64,000 bases of DNA from Chryseobacterium sp. W4I1 (GCF_030816115.1 NZ_JAUSXQ010000001.1:4135001-4199000); one strand, 5' to 3'; counted from the stretch's first letter, positions 6,518 through 15,978 are shown. Notes: generated by a model not told the origin, from the sequence alone. Made by a program: numbers and translations.

Positions 6518-7789
6518 ATGTATGCTTTAGTCGACTGCAACAACTTTTTTGTTTCCTGCGAGCGAACTCTGGATGGGTCTCTCGAAGAAAAACCTGTTGT
6601 GGTACTTTCCAATAATGACGGATGTGTGGTGTCGAGAAGTAAAGAAGCAAAAGATCTGGGCATTCCTATGGCAGCTCCTGCATTCAAATATAAAGATCTT
6701 TTCAAACAGCATGATGTGAAAAGCTTTTCTGCAAAATTTGAACTTTATAATTACAAAAGCCAGCAGGTCATTAATATTTCAAAGTCGTATGTCCTGGATT
6801 ATGAAGTATACAGTATTGATGAGCTATTTCTGGATCTTTCCGGTTTTAAATATGTCAATATCCGTGATTACTGCCTTAAGATAAAAGACGAGATCAAAGC
6901 AAAAGAAAATATTCCCGTAAGCATAGGAATTGCACCTACAAAAACACTCTGCAAGGTAGCTAACAGGATTGTGAAGGATTTTCCAAATCAGTTTGATGGT
7001 GTTTATACCCTCGACACTCCTGAAAAAATTGAAAAAGCTTTGAGGTGGCTCAATATAGGTGATGTATGGGGAATCGGCCGTAAACTTGCTGCAAAAATGC
7101 AGGACAGTGGAGTTTATAAAGCCTGGGATCTGCTCCAAAAACCTGAAATGTGGGTCCGTAAGATCATGGGAATTCATGGGGTAAGGATGATCAATGAGCT
7201 TAAAGGAATCCGCCAACTGGAACTGGATTCCCCATCACCCAAAAAATCTATTGCGGTTACCCGGAGTTTCATGCAGATGCTTATCGGGAAAGAAGAGGTC
7301 AGGGAGCGGGTGGAAACTTTTGGAATGTATTGCTCAGAAAGATTAAGGAAGCAAAATACCTGTTGTAAGATGATCACCGTGTTTGTACAGACTAACCGTT
7401 TCAGAAAAGATCTGCCTGAATACCGAAATGCCATGACCCGAATTCTTTCCAACCCTACCAATTCTTCCATTTTAATAGGAAGGGTTGTGAACGAACTTTT
7501 CGAAGCCATTTATAAAGATGGATTCCATTATAAAAGAGCAGGGGTGATGGTGAATGACTTTGTTCCGGAGGATCAGAGGCAGATCAGTCTTTTTGAAGAA
7601 GATACCCAGAATCAGCACCTGCCGGTCATGAAAGCAATGGATGCCATGAATAAAAAGTATGGTAAAGACAAAGTACGCCTCGGAAGCATGAGTGGGGAAA
7701 ATACCTTTGGCCGTGCAAAACTCTCTCCGGAATATGAAGCTTTCCTGAAAAAGAATACGTTACCCGAAGCCAATTTCAGATTTCATTAA
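6518..7789 (+). CDS. umuC: Y-family DNA polymerase (UmuC, Pol V catalytic subunit)
   Basis: 423 aa from the ATG at 6518. A further-upstream start would run through the palindromic promoter. The protein begins MYALVDCNNFFVSCER, typical of UmuC. Catalytic Asp6 and the SIDE motif with Asp101/Glu102 are intact. The helix-hairpin-helix region (IGDVWGIGRKLA) and the little-finger domain follow, and the C-terminal AMDAMNKKYGKDKVRLGS is the usual UmuC tail. It performs error-prone translesion synthesis and normally needs processed UmuD, but no umuD or S24-peptidase gene lies beside it, so its partner must be encoded elsewhere. It is monocistronic. Confidence 0.92.
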   Translation: MYALVDCNNFFVSCERTLDGSLEEKPVVVLSNNDGCVVSRSKEAKDLGIPMAAPAFKYKDLFKQHDVKSFSAKFELYNYKSQQVINISKSYVLDYEVYSIDELFLDLSGFKYVNIRDYCLKIKDEIKAKENIPVSIGIAPTKTLCKVANRIVKDFPNQFDGVYTLDTPEKIEKALRWLNIGDVWGIGRKLAAKMQDSGVYKAWDLLQKPEMWVRKIMGIHGVRMINELKGIRQLELDSPSPKKSIAVTRSFMQMLIGKEEVRERVETFGMYCSERLRKQNTCCKMITVFVQTNRFRKDLPEYRNAMTRILSNPTNSSILIGRVVNELFEAIYKDGFHYKRAGVMVNDFVPEDQRQISLFEEDTQNQHLPVMKAMDAMNKKYGKDKVRLGSMSGENTFGRAKLSPEYEAFLKKNTLPEANFRFH

Positions 7790-7951
7790 TGTTTAAAAAT
7801 TTCTATTAAATTCTCTTTCTTGTTTAAAAAAAACATTAGTTTTTTGTCCTGTATTTCCTTGAAGTTACTAAAATTCCGAATTTTGATACTGTTTAAAATG
7901 TACTTAAGTGTTACATTTTCAGTTATTTGTATTTATTTCATTTTTTATGTG

Positions 7952-7983
7952 TTGTAGGAATGATGTATTTGAATTTATCTTTG
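7952..7983 (+). promoter_or_regulatory. Promoter of the C1q-like gene cluster
   Basis: TTG (7952-7954), 21 nt, then TATCTTTG (7976-7983) match the Bacteroidota -33/-7 pattern. The first start codon is 38 nt further on. The rest of 7790-7950 shows only AT-rich sequence. Confidence 0.6.
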
Positions 7984-8020
7984 CTGAAGAATTTTACATT
8001 CTGAAAAACACAAACTTTAG

Positions 8021-8881
8021 ATGAAAAAAATAAACACAATGATGAAATGTGTAGTGGCTGGAGGATGCTTTTTGGTAAATTTCATGTCTGCACAAGTGGG
8101 CATTAATACATCAAGCCCTCAAGCCGTACTACATATAGATGGCACCAAAGATAATCCGGCTACAGGGATTCCAACTGCTGCTCAGGTAGCTAATGATGTA
8201 GTATTTACGGCCAACGGAGAAGTAGGAATAGGACTTCTTACGCCCGCAGTGAAAATAGACGCAAGATCGACTAATAATACAGATAACTCTATCGGAATAG
8301 GTGAAACTACCCAGACGGCATCAGAAGCAGCCTCTGGAGCCATGAGATATAATCCGCTGAACGGTGGAAAAATGCAATACTCAGATGGTGTGGTGTGGCA
8401 GGATCTTATTTCTTCCCCTACCAAAGCTGTTGTAGTAGCCAATCTTAGGGTTGCTAGTTTTGCTGTCAAGGTTCCTTATCAGGTTTCTACAGGCATTGCG
8501 GGGTGGACAGAAATTTCAGATCCCACTTCTAATTTCACTCCGGGAACAGGCATCTTCACCGCACCCAGAACAGGGGTATATCTCGTCTCCTTTACTTATG
8601 ACTTTGTAAGAATTCCTATTGTTTCAGGATATTTTTCTGAAGCCAGATACGTTGTGAACGGAAGTACTGTTGTTAAAAAATGCGTAAAATCTTTTTCGAA
8701 TACCTCAAAGAACGCACAGGTTGCGGGCTCATGTGTTGCAGGGATCCAGCTCAATAAAGGAGACACCTTCCAGCCTCATATCTACCAATCGGTATTTAAT
8801 GGGAGCTTAAGTTTACGGACGGATATTACTCCCGCAAGCAATGAGTATGGCTTTGTGAATCTTTCTATTGTAGAACAATAA
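8021..8881 (+). CDS. Secreted C1q/TNF-like domain protein, first of three
   Basis: 286 aa. A signal peptide (about residues 1-25) ends before QVGINTSSPQAVLHIDG, a start block very common in Flavobacteriia surface proteins. The C-terminal part (about 150-286) has the C1q/TNF-like jelly-roll signature, for example GIFTAPRTGVYLVSFTYDF. Such domains usually trimerise, and the middle part has features of fibre shafts. It is the first gene of a three-gene tandem of paralogues. The function is unknown; extracellular or cell-surface trimer is the safest description. Confidence 0.7.
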   Translation: MKKINTMMKCVVAGGCFLVNFMSAQVGINTSSPQAVLHIDGTKDNPATGIPTAAQVANDVVFTANGEVGIGLLTPAVKIDARSTNNTDNSIGIGETTQTASEAASGAMRYNPLNGGKMQYSDGVVWQDLISSPTKAVVVANLRVASFAVKVPYQVSTGIAGWTEISDPTSNFTPGTGIFTAPRTGVYLVSFTYDFVRIPIVSGYFSEARYVVNGSTVVKKCVKSFSNTSKNAQVAGSCVAGIQLNKGDTFQPHIYQSVFNGSLSLRTDITPASNEYGFVNLSIVEQ

Positions 8882-8892
8882 TACACTTGATA

Positions 8893-9705
8893 ATGAAAAA
8901 AAGATTAGGACTCGTTTTAATGATCAGCGTAAGCTTATTTGTTAAGGCTCAGGTAGGAATCAATATGACCTCTCCTGAAAGCATACTCCATGTAGACGGA
9001 CAGAAAAATACAGCACCGGCAGTTCCTGCCAGCTACTATGATGACGTGGTGATAACTTCTTCAGGAAATATGGGAGCAGGAACAAAAACACCCAAATCAA
9101 GACTGGATTTGAGATCTAACGAACATCAGAATGCCCTGGGCATCGGAGGAACATCCCAGACTGCTTCTGCAGCAAAAGCCGGAGCACTGAGATACAATTC
9201 CGGAACACAGGATCTGAGCTACTCCAATGGTACGGCATGGACCGCACTGGCACACAAAGCGCCCAATGATTTTGTAGATGCAGAAAATGCTTCTGGACAG
9301 AACTTTACAAGTGGAACGCAGGCTACAGTTACCAACTGGACAAAAAAAACGGATGTCAACGGAAGTTTTAATACAGGCACGGGAACTTTTGTAGCATCAA
9401 AAGCCGGAATATATATTGTCTCCTTCACCTTTTCATTGGCTTCCGGTGCTATTGCCAATGATTCACGATATGAAACCCTGATTCAGACCAATTCTGCATC
9501 TTCCACTACCAATAAGGTCTTCAAGTGTGTAGGAAGTTATCCGGGAACCAATTCACTTTCAAACCGTGTCGCCGGAAATTGTTCCGGAATTTTTAACCTT
9601 AACCAGGGAGACAATATTACGGTAAGCCTTAACCAGGCTTTAGGAACAGCAAAAACACTGGATACTGATGCGTCACTGACGTCTCTGAGTATTTTCGGAT
9701 TATAA
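8893..9705 (+). CDS. Secreted C1q/TNF-like domain protein, second of three
   Basis: 270 aa from the ATG at 8893, 11 nt after the previous stop; an in-frame TTG at 8887 is a weaker start. A signal peptide is followed by QVGINMTSPESILHVDG. The C-terminal jelly-roll signature is GTFVASKAGIYIVSFTFSL, and two Cys near the end (FKCVG, GNCSG) match those in the two paralogues, so a conserved disulfide is likely. It is co-transcribed with its neighbours. Confidence 0.68.
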   Translation: MKKRLGLVLMISVSLFVKAQVGINMTSPESILHVDGQKNTAPAVPASYYDDVVITSSGNMGAGTKTPKSRLDLRSNEHQNALGIGGTSQTASAAKAGALRYNSGTQDLSYSNGTAWTALAHKAPNDFVDAENASGQNFTSGTQATVTNWTKKTDVNGSFNTGTGTFVASKAGIYIVSFTFSLASGAIANDSRYETLIQTNSASSTTNKVFKCVGSYPGTNSLSNRVAGNCSGIFNLNQGDNITVSLNQALGTAKTLDTDASLTSLSIFGL

Positions 9706-9713
9706 AAACACAA

Positions 9714-10625
9714 ATGATGAAAAAAAAATATTTAGTAATTATTTTAGCTTTAAGTTTTAACTGGGCATCTTCCCAGATTGGGATCAATACGCCGAATCCC
9801 AGAGGAATTCTTCATACAGACGGACAGAAAGACAATCCCGTATCCGGATCTTCATTTACGCCTGCTCAGCAGAGCAATGATGTTTTGATCACAAACGCCG
9901 GAAGAATAGGGGCGGGAACTCATAGTCCGGCTGTAAAAGTAGATGCCAGAAATTCCGGGAACGGAGCAGTAGGTTTCGGTACTTCTGCACTTACAGCTGC
10001 CGCAGCAGACGAAGGCGCAATTCGCTACAATACAGGAATGGAGTACTCCAACGGAAATGAATGGCTTCCCTTGCTTACCGCCCAACCAGCAGTCAATAAG
10101 GTCATTGTTATTGCTGCAAAAACAGATAATACTGTAAAACTGGTTTTACCTTCTGCATTAACCACCACAGGATTACAAAACCGTGTGAGTAATTATCTGG
10201 TAGGCTGGACGAAAGCTTTTGAAAGTAATTCCGGAACTACTTTTGATACCTCAACAGGAGTTTTTACAGCACCCCGAAACGGAGTGTATATAGCCACTTT
10301 TACTACAGATCTGGCCCCGCTTGCCATTAATTATACAGCAGATCCTTTAAATCCAATCCAGATAGAAGCAATCTGGCAGCTGTATGACAACACAGCGGGT
10401 TTACTTGCTACAAATATTGTAAATACAGTAAAATGTGTCAATACCATGTCTTCAAACAGCAACGGAAACATTGATGCAGGAAGCAACTGTACAGCATCTT
10501 TTTACATGACGGCAGGGCAACGGCTCATGCCTTACATCTGGTTTAATTTAAATGCTTTAAATACAACAGGCTTTTCATTAAATAATACCGGGGGATATAA
10601 TAACCTGACTATAGCGGAACAATAA
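9714..10625 (+). CDS. Secreted C1q/TNF-like domain protein, third of three
   Basis: 303 aa with a signal peptide followed by QIGINTPNPRGILHTDG. The C1q-like signature is GVFTAPRNGVYIATFTTDL, and the paired Cys (VKCVN, SNCTA) is conserved. It starts 9 nt after gene two; a second ATG directly follows the first. The stop codon abuts the stop codon of the convergent regulator gene with no spacer, so no terminator separates the two transcripts. Confidence 0.68.
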   Translation: MMKKKYLVIILALSFNWASSQIGINTPNPRGILHTDGQKDNPVSGSSFTPAQQSNDVLITNAGRIGAGTHSPAVKVDARNSGNGAVGFGTSALTAAAADEGAIRYNTGMEYSNGNEWLPLLTAQPAVNKVIVIAAKTDNTVKLVLPSALTTTGLQNRVSNYLVGWTKAFESNSGTTFDTSTGVFTAPRNGVYIATFTTDLAPLAINYTADPLNPIQIEAIWQLYDNTAGLLATNIVNTVKCVNTMSSNSNGNIDAGSNCTASFYMTAGQRLMPYIWFNLNALNTTGFSLNNTGGYNNLTIAEQ

Positions 10626-12179
10626 TTAAGCTATTTCATCAAGCGTTTTGATGAATGCTGAGGGATGCAACCCTGTAATTTTTTTAAATTCAAGAGAAAA
10701 AGCACTGTGGGAAGAATATCCTGTGATTTCAGCAAGATGATTGATTTTATATTTACGGTATTGAGGTTCATTTTTTAATTTGTCTACAATATAATTGATC
10801 CTCAGATGATTGATGTACTGATTGAAATTAAATTTTTTATGCTTTTTAATAACTGCTGAAAGATATTTTGTATTAACATTTAGTGTATTAGATAAATTGT
10901 AACGTGAAATATTTTTATTGTTAAAATCAAAGCTTTCTTCAAAAACCTGTAAGCCGAGTAGAATACTTCCTTCTACTTCGGGCGATATTTTTATATCTGC
11001 CGGAACACTAATTCCGGTTTGGTCTTCAGCAGATTCCTGAGGATCTGCTTCATAGGAAGCAGGAGTGATCCCTTTTTCATAGATTTCGGTGACTGTGTTT
11101 TTATATTTTTTTCTAAGGTGGATTATATAAAAAATAATAATTCCTAAAATGAGGAGCAGAATGATGCATGCTGTAATCAGGCCTTTGGAGGTAGTATAGC
11201 TTTCACTCAGCTGTTTATTAAAGTTTTCTTCCTTTTGGCTAAAGGTCTTATCAACAGCCATTTTCTGGCTGTACGAAACATTGTCCTTTAATTCAAGATT
11301 TTCCAGTTTGTATTTTTGGGCATTAGGAAGATCTCCGATCTGTTTGTATGCAGTTTCAAGGTTTTTGGTAATTTCTATTTTCTTTTCGCTAAACCCATAT
11401 TGACTGGCAATTTTTAAAGCTTTCTGATAGTATGACACCGCACTGTCCGGTTTATTCTGCTGTGAAAAAGAAAACCCGATATCATGGAGAATATTAGCCC
11501 TCAAATAATGATTGTCATGTCCAACGAACGCAAGCGCTTTCACAAAATAAGATTGGGCTTCATTAAATTTCTTTACTTCTGATAAATTGTAACCTAAGTT
11601 TGTGTAGGCAGAGACCAGAAGTTCATTTCTTCTGGGAATATTTTTTATCTTCTGAAATTCCCGGACTGCATTTTTAGAATAAGATTCTTTCTTTTGATAT
11701 TCGTTCTCATTGAAAAGGATCAGGAAAGAATTATATATCATGCCTTTCAGTTCATGTCCCTCATCAGAATCATTATTTTTGATCTCATCTAAACCTTTAT
11801 TAAGGCTTTGGGAGGCTTCTTTTAAAAGTCCCAGTTTTGCATACTGTGTTCCCTGCATTCTGTAGGCAAGGGCTTTTCCGGGGCCATAATTGTTCTCCGA
11901 TGATATCTTTAATGCCTTTTCTGCAAAATCAAGTGTCGCTTTTGCATCCGATTTCAAATAGCTGTTGAATGATTTCAGGTAATATGCTTTTGCCAGATAA
12001 TTCGGCTGTTTTTTTTTCTGGGCAGAATCTATAATGCTGTTTAATATGATTTCAGAACTGTCCGGGTTTTTAGAAGCTAAAGACCGCGCATATTTATATT
12101 GTCCCTCAAAATCAAAGTTTTGTGAGAATGTAAAAGTTGAAATGGCAAAGAAGAAAAAGAAGATTATTTTTTTCTTCAT
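10626..12179 (-). CDS. Membrane-bound TPR / AraC-type transcriptional regulator
   Basis: 517 aa: signal peptide (1-19), tetratricopeptide repeats (about 25-300), one membrane segment (about 330-355, GLITACIILLLILGIIIFYI), a linker, and a C-terminal AraC-type double helix-turn-helix (about 410-515, ending SAFSLEFKKITGLHPSAFIK). This architecture is frequent in Chryseobacterium, where a periplasmic TPR sensor is tied to a cytoplasmic DNA-binding domain. It is convergent with, and abuts, the C1q-like cluster, so control of that cluster is possible but unproven. It is 15 nt downstream of the YdeI-like gene. Confidence 0.8.
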   Translation of the reverse strand: MKKKIIFFFFFAISTFTFSQNFDFEGQYKYARSLASKNPDSSEIILNSIIDSAQKKKQPNYLAKAYYLKSFNSYLKSDAKATLDFAEKALKISSENNYGPGKALAYRMQGTQYAKLGLLKEASQSLNKGLDEIKNNDSDEGHELKGMIYNSFLILFNENEYQKKESYSKNAVREFQKIKNIPRRNELLVSAYTNLGYNLSEVKKFNEAQSYFVKALAFVGHDNHYLRANILHDIGFSFSQQNKPDSAVSYYQKALKIASQYGFSEKKIEITKNLETAYKQIGDLPNAQKYKLENLELKDNVSYSQKMAVDKTFSQKEENFNKQLSESYTTSKGLITACIILLLILGIIIFYIIHLRKKYKNTVTEIYEKGITPASYEADPQESAEDQTGISVPADIKISPEVEGSILLGLQVFEESFDFNNKNISRYNLSNTLNVNTKYLSAVIKKHKKFNFNQYINHLRINYIVDKLKNEPQYRKYKINHLAEITGYSSHSAFSLEFKKITGLHPSAFIKTLDEIA

Positions 12180-12194
12180 CGTAATTATTGTGTT

Positions 12195-12806
12195 TTATTT
12201 TTTTTCGTATTTCCAGTTTCTGGATTTACCTTCGGCTATCCATTCCAAAGACTGTTCCATTCTTTTATTTCTGGTAGCTTCAGTCTTGGCTTCAATGATC
12301 CAGCTGATATATTCTTTCCTGAAAGACGGTGAACTCTTTTCAAAAACTTTTAAAGCTTTTATATTTTCATTCAAAGCAGTTTGGAAATAATCAGGAATTT
12401 TTGTTTCCGTTTTAGATGGGGCTGCCTTTTTTACGGTAACGCCCATGTCGGTAAGCTCCATTGCTTCAGTAAGCGCTTTTTTTAGCTGAATTTTTGGCGG
12501 AAGATCTTCTATCCCGGTGATCTTTCCTAAGCTGAACATTGAGTTTTTTTCAATATTCCGGGTAATCTCATGCATGGTTTTCATTTCCTTTTCCAGCCAG
12601 AAACCGAAAGTGCAGTGCTGCTTGAAAGAAGCCATCGCACAGAGAATTTTTCCTTTATACATAAAATGAGGAAAGCTCCACTTCATTGTTTCTTCTGCAT
12701 CAGGACAAAATTCATGCACCGTTTCACGGATATATTCTAAAACCGGTTTTGCAAAATCCTGTGATTTTTCAATATAGGCATCTATTTTCGGGCTGTGTTT
12801 TTCCAT
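12195..12806 (-). CDS. YdeI/OmpD-associated (DUF1801) family protein
   Basis: 203 aa. The N-terminal half is a DUF1801-type domain (PDAEETMKWSFPHFMYKG and FKQHCTFGFW). The C-terminal half (about 125-200) is the helical OmdA-type domain (FQTALNENIKALKVFEKSSP, SWIIEAKTEATRNKRM) seen in YdeI and bacteriocin-protection proteins. The biochemical role is unknown. It sits 5 nt after the serine hydrolase gene and is probably co-transcribed with it. Confidence 0.75.
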   Translation of the reverse strand: MEKHSPKIDAYIEKSQDFAKPVLEYIRETVHEFCPDAEETMKWSFPHFMYKGKILCAMASFKQHCTFGFWLEKEMKTMHEITRNIEKNSMFSLGKITGIEDLPPKIQLKKALTEAMELTDMGVTVKKAAPSKTETKIPDYFQTALNENIKALKVFEKSSPSFRKEYISWIIEAKTEATRNKRMEQSLEWIAEGKSRNWKYEKK

Positions 12807-12811
12807 AAAGC

Positions 12812-13945
12812 TTACTGAAATAATTGAACGGTTTCATTGACAAGAAATTTTACCTGATCCGGTCTTCCTCTATCATTCTTTGGATTATTGCGGTAGCTTC
12901 CGGTTCTTACAATGACCATATTGTGCTCAGGAACCATAATAATATATTGGCCCTGCAATCCAAGGAAGTAATAATGCCTGATGGGATTGTCATGATTGAT
13001 CCAAAGCCCCATTCCATAGATCTCCTGCGATTTTTTGGTAGGTGTTCTCATCTGTTCGATAAAATCTAAGTTGAGAATCTGCTTTTCACCCACTTTTCCG
13101 TTATTTAAAAACAGCTGACCCAGTTTTGCATAATCTCTTGCATTGGAGTGAATACAACAGTAGGTTTTTTCCATTCCGTGATTATCGGTACTCCAGTATG
13201 CATTCTGCTCCATCCCCATCGGGATCCAGAATTTCTCTGATAAGTAGCTGGCAAGTGTCAGGTTCAGAGCCTTTTTTAAAGCAAATCCGAGAAGTTGAGT
13301 AGATCCGCTCTGGTATTCGAACCGGGTGCCGGGTTCATCTTTAAATCTTCTTGAGAAAACAGCATTTATAAGATTTCTTCCATAATAGGCCTTTGCATTC
13401 GGGAGAAAGGGATTATTGTAATTTTCATCCCAGTCAAGTCCTGCTTCCATTTGGGCTAAGTTTTTAAGCGTCACCTCACTTCCGAATTCTTTTTCTTTAA
13501 ATTCAGCATAAAAATCAGAAAGCTTTTCGTGAATATTCTTGATAATACCTTCTTCCAAAGCTTTTCCTAATAACATTACTGTAACAGCTTTGGCCATAGA
13601 GAAAGAATTGGTCTGGGAAAGCTGATTGTAGCCATCCCAATACTGCTCATGAAGAATTTTTCCGTTTTTTATAACCACAAAAGCAGCGGTTTTGGAATGC
13701 TTTAAATCTTTAAGCACATGCTCATGCAGTTCTTTCTTATTGTATTCGGGATCTTCTGTCCACAATACAGGTTCTTCAGTATCGATGAGGTTTCCCGGAA
13801 AAAGTTTTCCGTCATCAATGTAGGCACTTGATCTTCCTTTGAGGTACGTTTTAGAAATTCCGCTGAATAAATAATCGTATCCCAAAAGATAAACTGCGGC
13901 TACACCTGCAGCTGCTCCGCCTATTACGTATTTTAATGCCCTCAT
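12812..13945 (-). CDS. Serine hydrolase of the beta-lactamase / penicillin-binding family
   Basis: I use the ATG at 13945 (377 aa, MRALKYVIGG). A longer frame from a TTG at 13972 would begin inside the TAAATTTG -7 box at 13970-13977. A membrane anchor follows at once (VIGGAAAGVAAVYLLGY). The catalytic SxxK is SMAK, about 116 residues into the protein, within NSFSMAKAVTVML; the YxS motif is in FEYQSGSTQLLGF. Class C beta-lactamase-like hydrolases of this sort include 6-aminohexanoate-dimer hydrolase-like and EstB-like esterases. The substrate cannot be told. Confidence 0.78.
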   Translation of the reverse strand: MRALKYVIGGAAAGVAAVYLLGYDYLFSGISKTYLKGRSSAYIDDGKLFPGNLIDTEEPVLWTEDPEYNKKELHEHVLKDLKHSKTAAFVVIKNGKILHEQYWDGYNQLSQTNSFSMAKAVTVMLLGKALEEGIIKNIHEKLSDFYAEFKEKEFGSEVTLKNLAQMEAGLDWDENYNNPFLPNAKAYYGRNLINAVFSRRFKDEPGTRFEYQSGSTQLLGFALKKALNLTLASYLSEKFWIPMGMEQNAYWSTDNHGMEKTYCCIHSNARDYAKLGQLFLNNGKVGEKQILNLDFIEQMRTPTKKSQEIYGMGLWINHDNPIRHYYFLGLQGQYIIMVPEHNMVIVRTGSYRNNPKNDRGRPDQVKFLVNETVQLFQ

Positions 13946-14172
13946 ATGATCATGAATATCAGTCTTAAACAAATTTAAAATAATTTTGATAAGAAAATGA
14001 CAAAGCCACCGTAAATAAACTATTATTACAGTAATTGATTAAAAATTTTGAGCCTCAAGACCTGTAAGGGTTTAATGGAATATAGAAAAGTTCCTAATGC
14101 CATTATCTGTGAGCGTATAAAAAATCCCTTGTAGATTTAGGATAATGCAAATGTTTATATTGTAAACTGCAA

Positions 14173-14204
14173 ATCAAAAGCCTCCATATTTGGAGGCTTT
14201 TGAT
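14173..14204 (-). terminator. Rho-independent terminator of glyQS
   Basis: 14-bp arms (ATCAAAAGCCTCCA / TGGAGGCTTTTGAT) around a 4-nt loop, directly after the glyQS stop codon, with a T-rich stretch on the minus strand. The remaining gap 13978-14172 shows nothing I can interpret. Confidence 0.8.
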
Positions 14205-15746
14205 CTATAGTTTAGAAAGTAAATTTCTGAAGTTTGTCTTCTCGTCGATGATCCTTCTTAAATCGGAAACAGGAACTCTTTCCTGCTGCATTGTATCTCT
14301 GTCTCTTATCGTTACCGTATGATCTGTAAGAGAATCATGGTCGATGGTGATACAGTAAGGAGTACCGATCGCATCCTGTCTTCTGTAACGTTTTCCGATC
14401 GCATCTTTTTCCTCGTAGAACAGATTGAAATCATATTTCAGATCATTGAAGATGTTCTCTGCATATTCTGCTAAACCGTCCTTCTTCATCAAAGGAAGGA
14501 TAGCCGCTTTTACAGGGGCTAAAGCCGGTGGAAGAGATAAAACTGTTCTTTCCGAACCATCTTCCAGTACTTCGTCTTTAAGACTGTGTGAGAAGATAGA
14601 AAGGAATAATCTGTCTAGACCTACAGAAGTTTCCACTACATAAGGAACATAATTTTCATTTCTTTCCGGATCGAAGAACTGAAGCTTTCTTCCTGAATGT
14701 TTTTCATGCGCTTTTAAATCGAAATCTGTTCTGGAGTGAATTCCTTCCAGCTCTTTGAAGCCAAATGGGAAATTAAATTCAATATCCGCAGCAGCATTGG
14801 CATAATGAGCCAGTTTTTCGTGATCATGGAATCTGTAATTGTCATCACCTAAACCTAAAGCAAGGTGCCAGTTCAGACGTTTTGTTTTCCACTGTTCGTA
14901 GAATTCCAATTCAGTTCCCGGAGCTACAAAAAACTGCATTTCCATCTGTTCGAATTCTCGCATTCTGAAGATAAACTGTCTGGCAACAATTTCGTTTCTG
15001 AATGCTTTACCGATTTGAGCAATACCAAAAGGAAGTCTGTGACGTGAAGTTTTCTGTACGTTCAAAAAATTAACGAAGATACCCTGAGCCGTTTCCGGTC
15101 TTAAATAAAGATCCATCGCAGAATCTGCAGAAGCTCCTAATTTTGTTCCGAACATCAGGTTGAATTGTCTTACCTCCGTCCAGTTTTTGGAACCGGTATC
15201 CGGATCAGCAATTTCCAATTCTTCAATTAAAGATTTTACATCAGCAAGATCCTCATTTTCCAGAGATTTTGCCAATCTTGAAAGAATAGCTTCTCTTTTT
15301 GTTCTGTATTCAAGGATTTTTGGATTGGTAGCTTCAAATTGAGCTTTATCAAAAGACTCACCGAATCTTTTCGCTGCTTTTTCAATTTCTTTATTTTCTT
15401 TATCTTCAATTTTCAAACAGTAATCTTCCACCAAAACGTCTGCTCTGAAACGTTTTTTAGAATCTTTATTGTCAATTAAAGGATCATTGAATGCGTCAAC
15501 GTGGCCTGAAGCTTTCCAAGTTGTAGGATGCATAAGGATAGCCGAATCTATACCTACAATATTTTCGTTAAGCTGTACCATCGCTTTCCACCAATATTGC
15601 TTGATATTGTTTTTTAATTCAGCACCGTTTTGTCCATAATCATAAACAGCCGATAAACCGTCATAGATCTCACTCGAAGGGAAAATAAAACCATATTCTT
15701 TCGCGTGAGAAATCACTTTCTTGAAAACATCTTCTTGCTTTGCCAT
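14205..15746 (-). CDS. glyQS: Glycyl-tRNA synthetase (single-chain, class II)
   Basis: 513 aa, full length for the homodimeric alpha2-type enzyme that charges tRNA-Gly. Class II signatures are visible: FRNEIVARQFIFRMREFEQMEMQFF (motif 2 region), ETSVGLDRLFLSIF (motif 3) and the C-terminal anticodon-binding domain (APVKAAILPLMKKDGLAEYA). A TATTTTTG box at 15769-15776 on the minus strand is the likely promoter. It is transcribed alone and divergent from the pseudouridine synthase gene. Confidence 0.95.
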   Translation of the reverse strand: MAKQEDVFKKVISHAKEYGFIFPSSEIYDGLSAVYDYGQNGAELKNNIKQYWWKAMVQLNENIVGIDSAILMHPTTWKASGHVDAFNDPLIDNKDSKKRFRADVLVEDYCLKIEDKENKEIEKAAKRFGESFDKAQFEATNPKILEYRTKREAILSRLAKSLENEDLADVKSLIEELEIADPDTGSKNWTEVRQFNLMFGTKLGASADSAMDLYLRPETAQGIFVNFLNVQKTSRHRLPFGIAQIGKAFRNEIVARQFIFRMREFEQMEMQFFVAPGTELEFYEQWKTKRLNWHLALGLGDDNYRFHDHEKLAHYANAAADIEFNFPFGFKELEGIHSRTDFDLKAHEKHSGRKLQFFDPERNENYVPYVVETSVGLDRLFLSIFSHSLKDEVLEDGSERTVLSLPPALAPVKAAILPLMKKDGLAEYAENIFNDLKYDFNLFYEEKDAIGKRYRRQDAIGTPYCITIDHDSLTDHTVTIRDRDTMQQERVPVSDLRRIIDEKTNFRNLLSKL

Positions 15747-15864
15747 AATTTTTTAATCGTCTAAGGTGCAAAAATAGTGAAAAAGCGGGAAGTTAGAAGA
15801 TGGAAGATGGAAGTTTTTGTATAGATAGAAATTAGGAGCCGGGAACCTGCTTTCACTACTCGCT

Positions 15865-15917
15865 TTTTCAGGATTTATTTTGCGGCGGCTCCGCCGCCGC
15901 AAAATAAATCCTGAAAA
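15865..15917. repeat. Perfect 24-bp inverted repeat with GC-rich core
   Basis: Arms at 15865-15888 and 15894-15917 are exact reverse complements around the loop CTCCG. The inner part (TTTTGCGGCGG) is far richer in GC than its surroundings. It lies between two divergent genes and upstream of both, so it is not a terminator for either. It looks like a REP-type or miniature palindromic element. Confidence 0.7.
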
Positions 15918-15978
15918 GAGCTTAAACATGCCGCTCAATCAGGGCTGGAGATCAGTCAAAAAATTCTACTTTTGTCCC

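Noticed and set aside
12034..12390. A 118-codon plus-strand frame across the regulator/YdeI junction
   Set aside because: It is antisense to two well-supported genes and has low-complexity Lys/Phe/Ile content.
13973..14204. A small RNA or tRNA in the gap before glyQS
   Set aside because: Apart from the terminator I find no cloverleaf, T-loop (GGTTCGAATCC-like) sequence or promoter.
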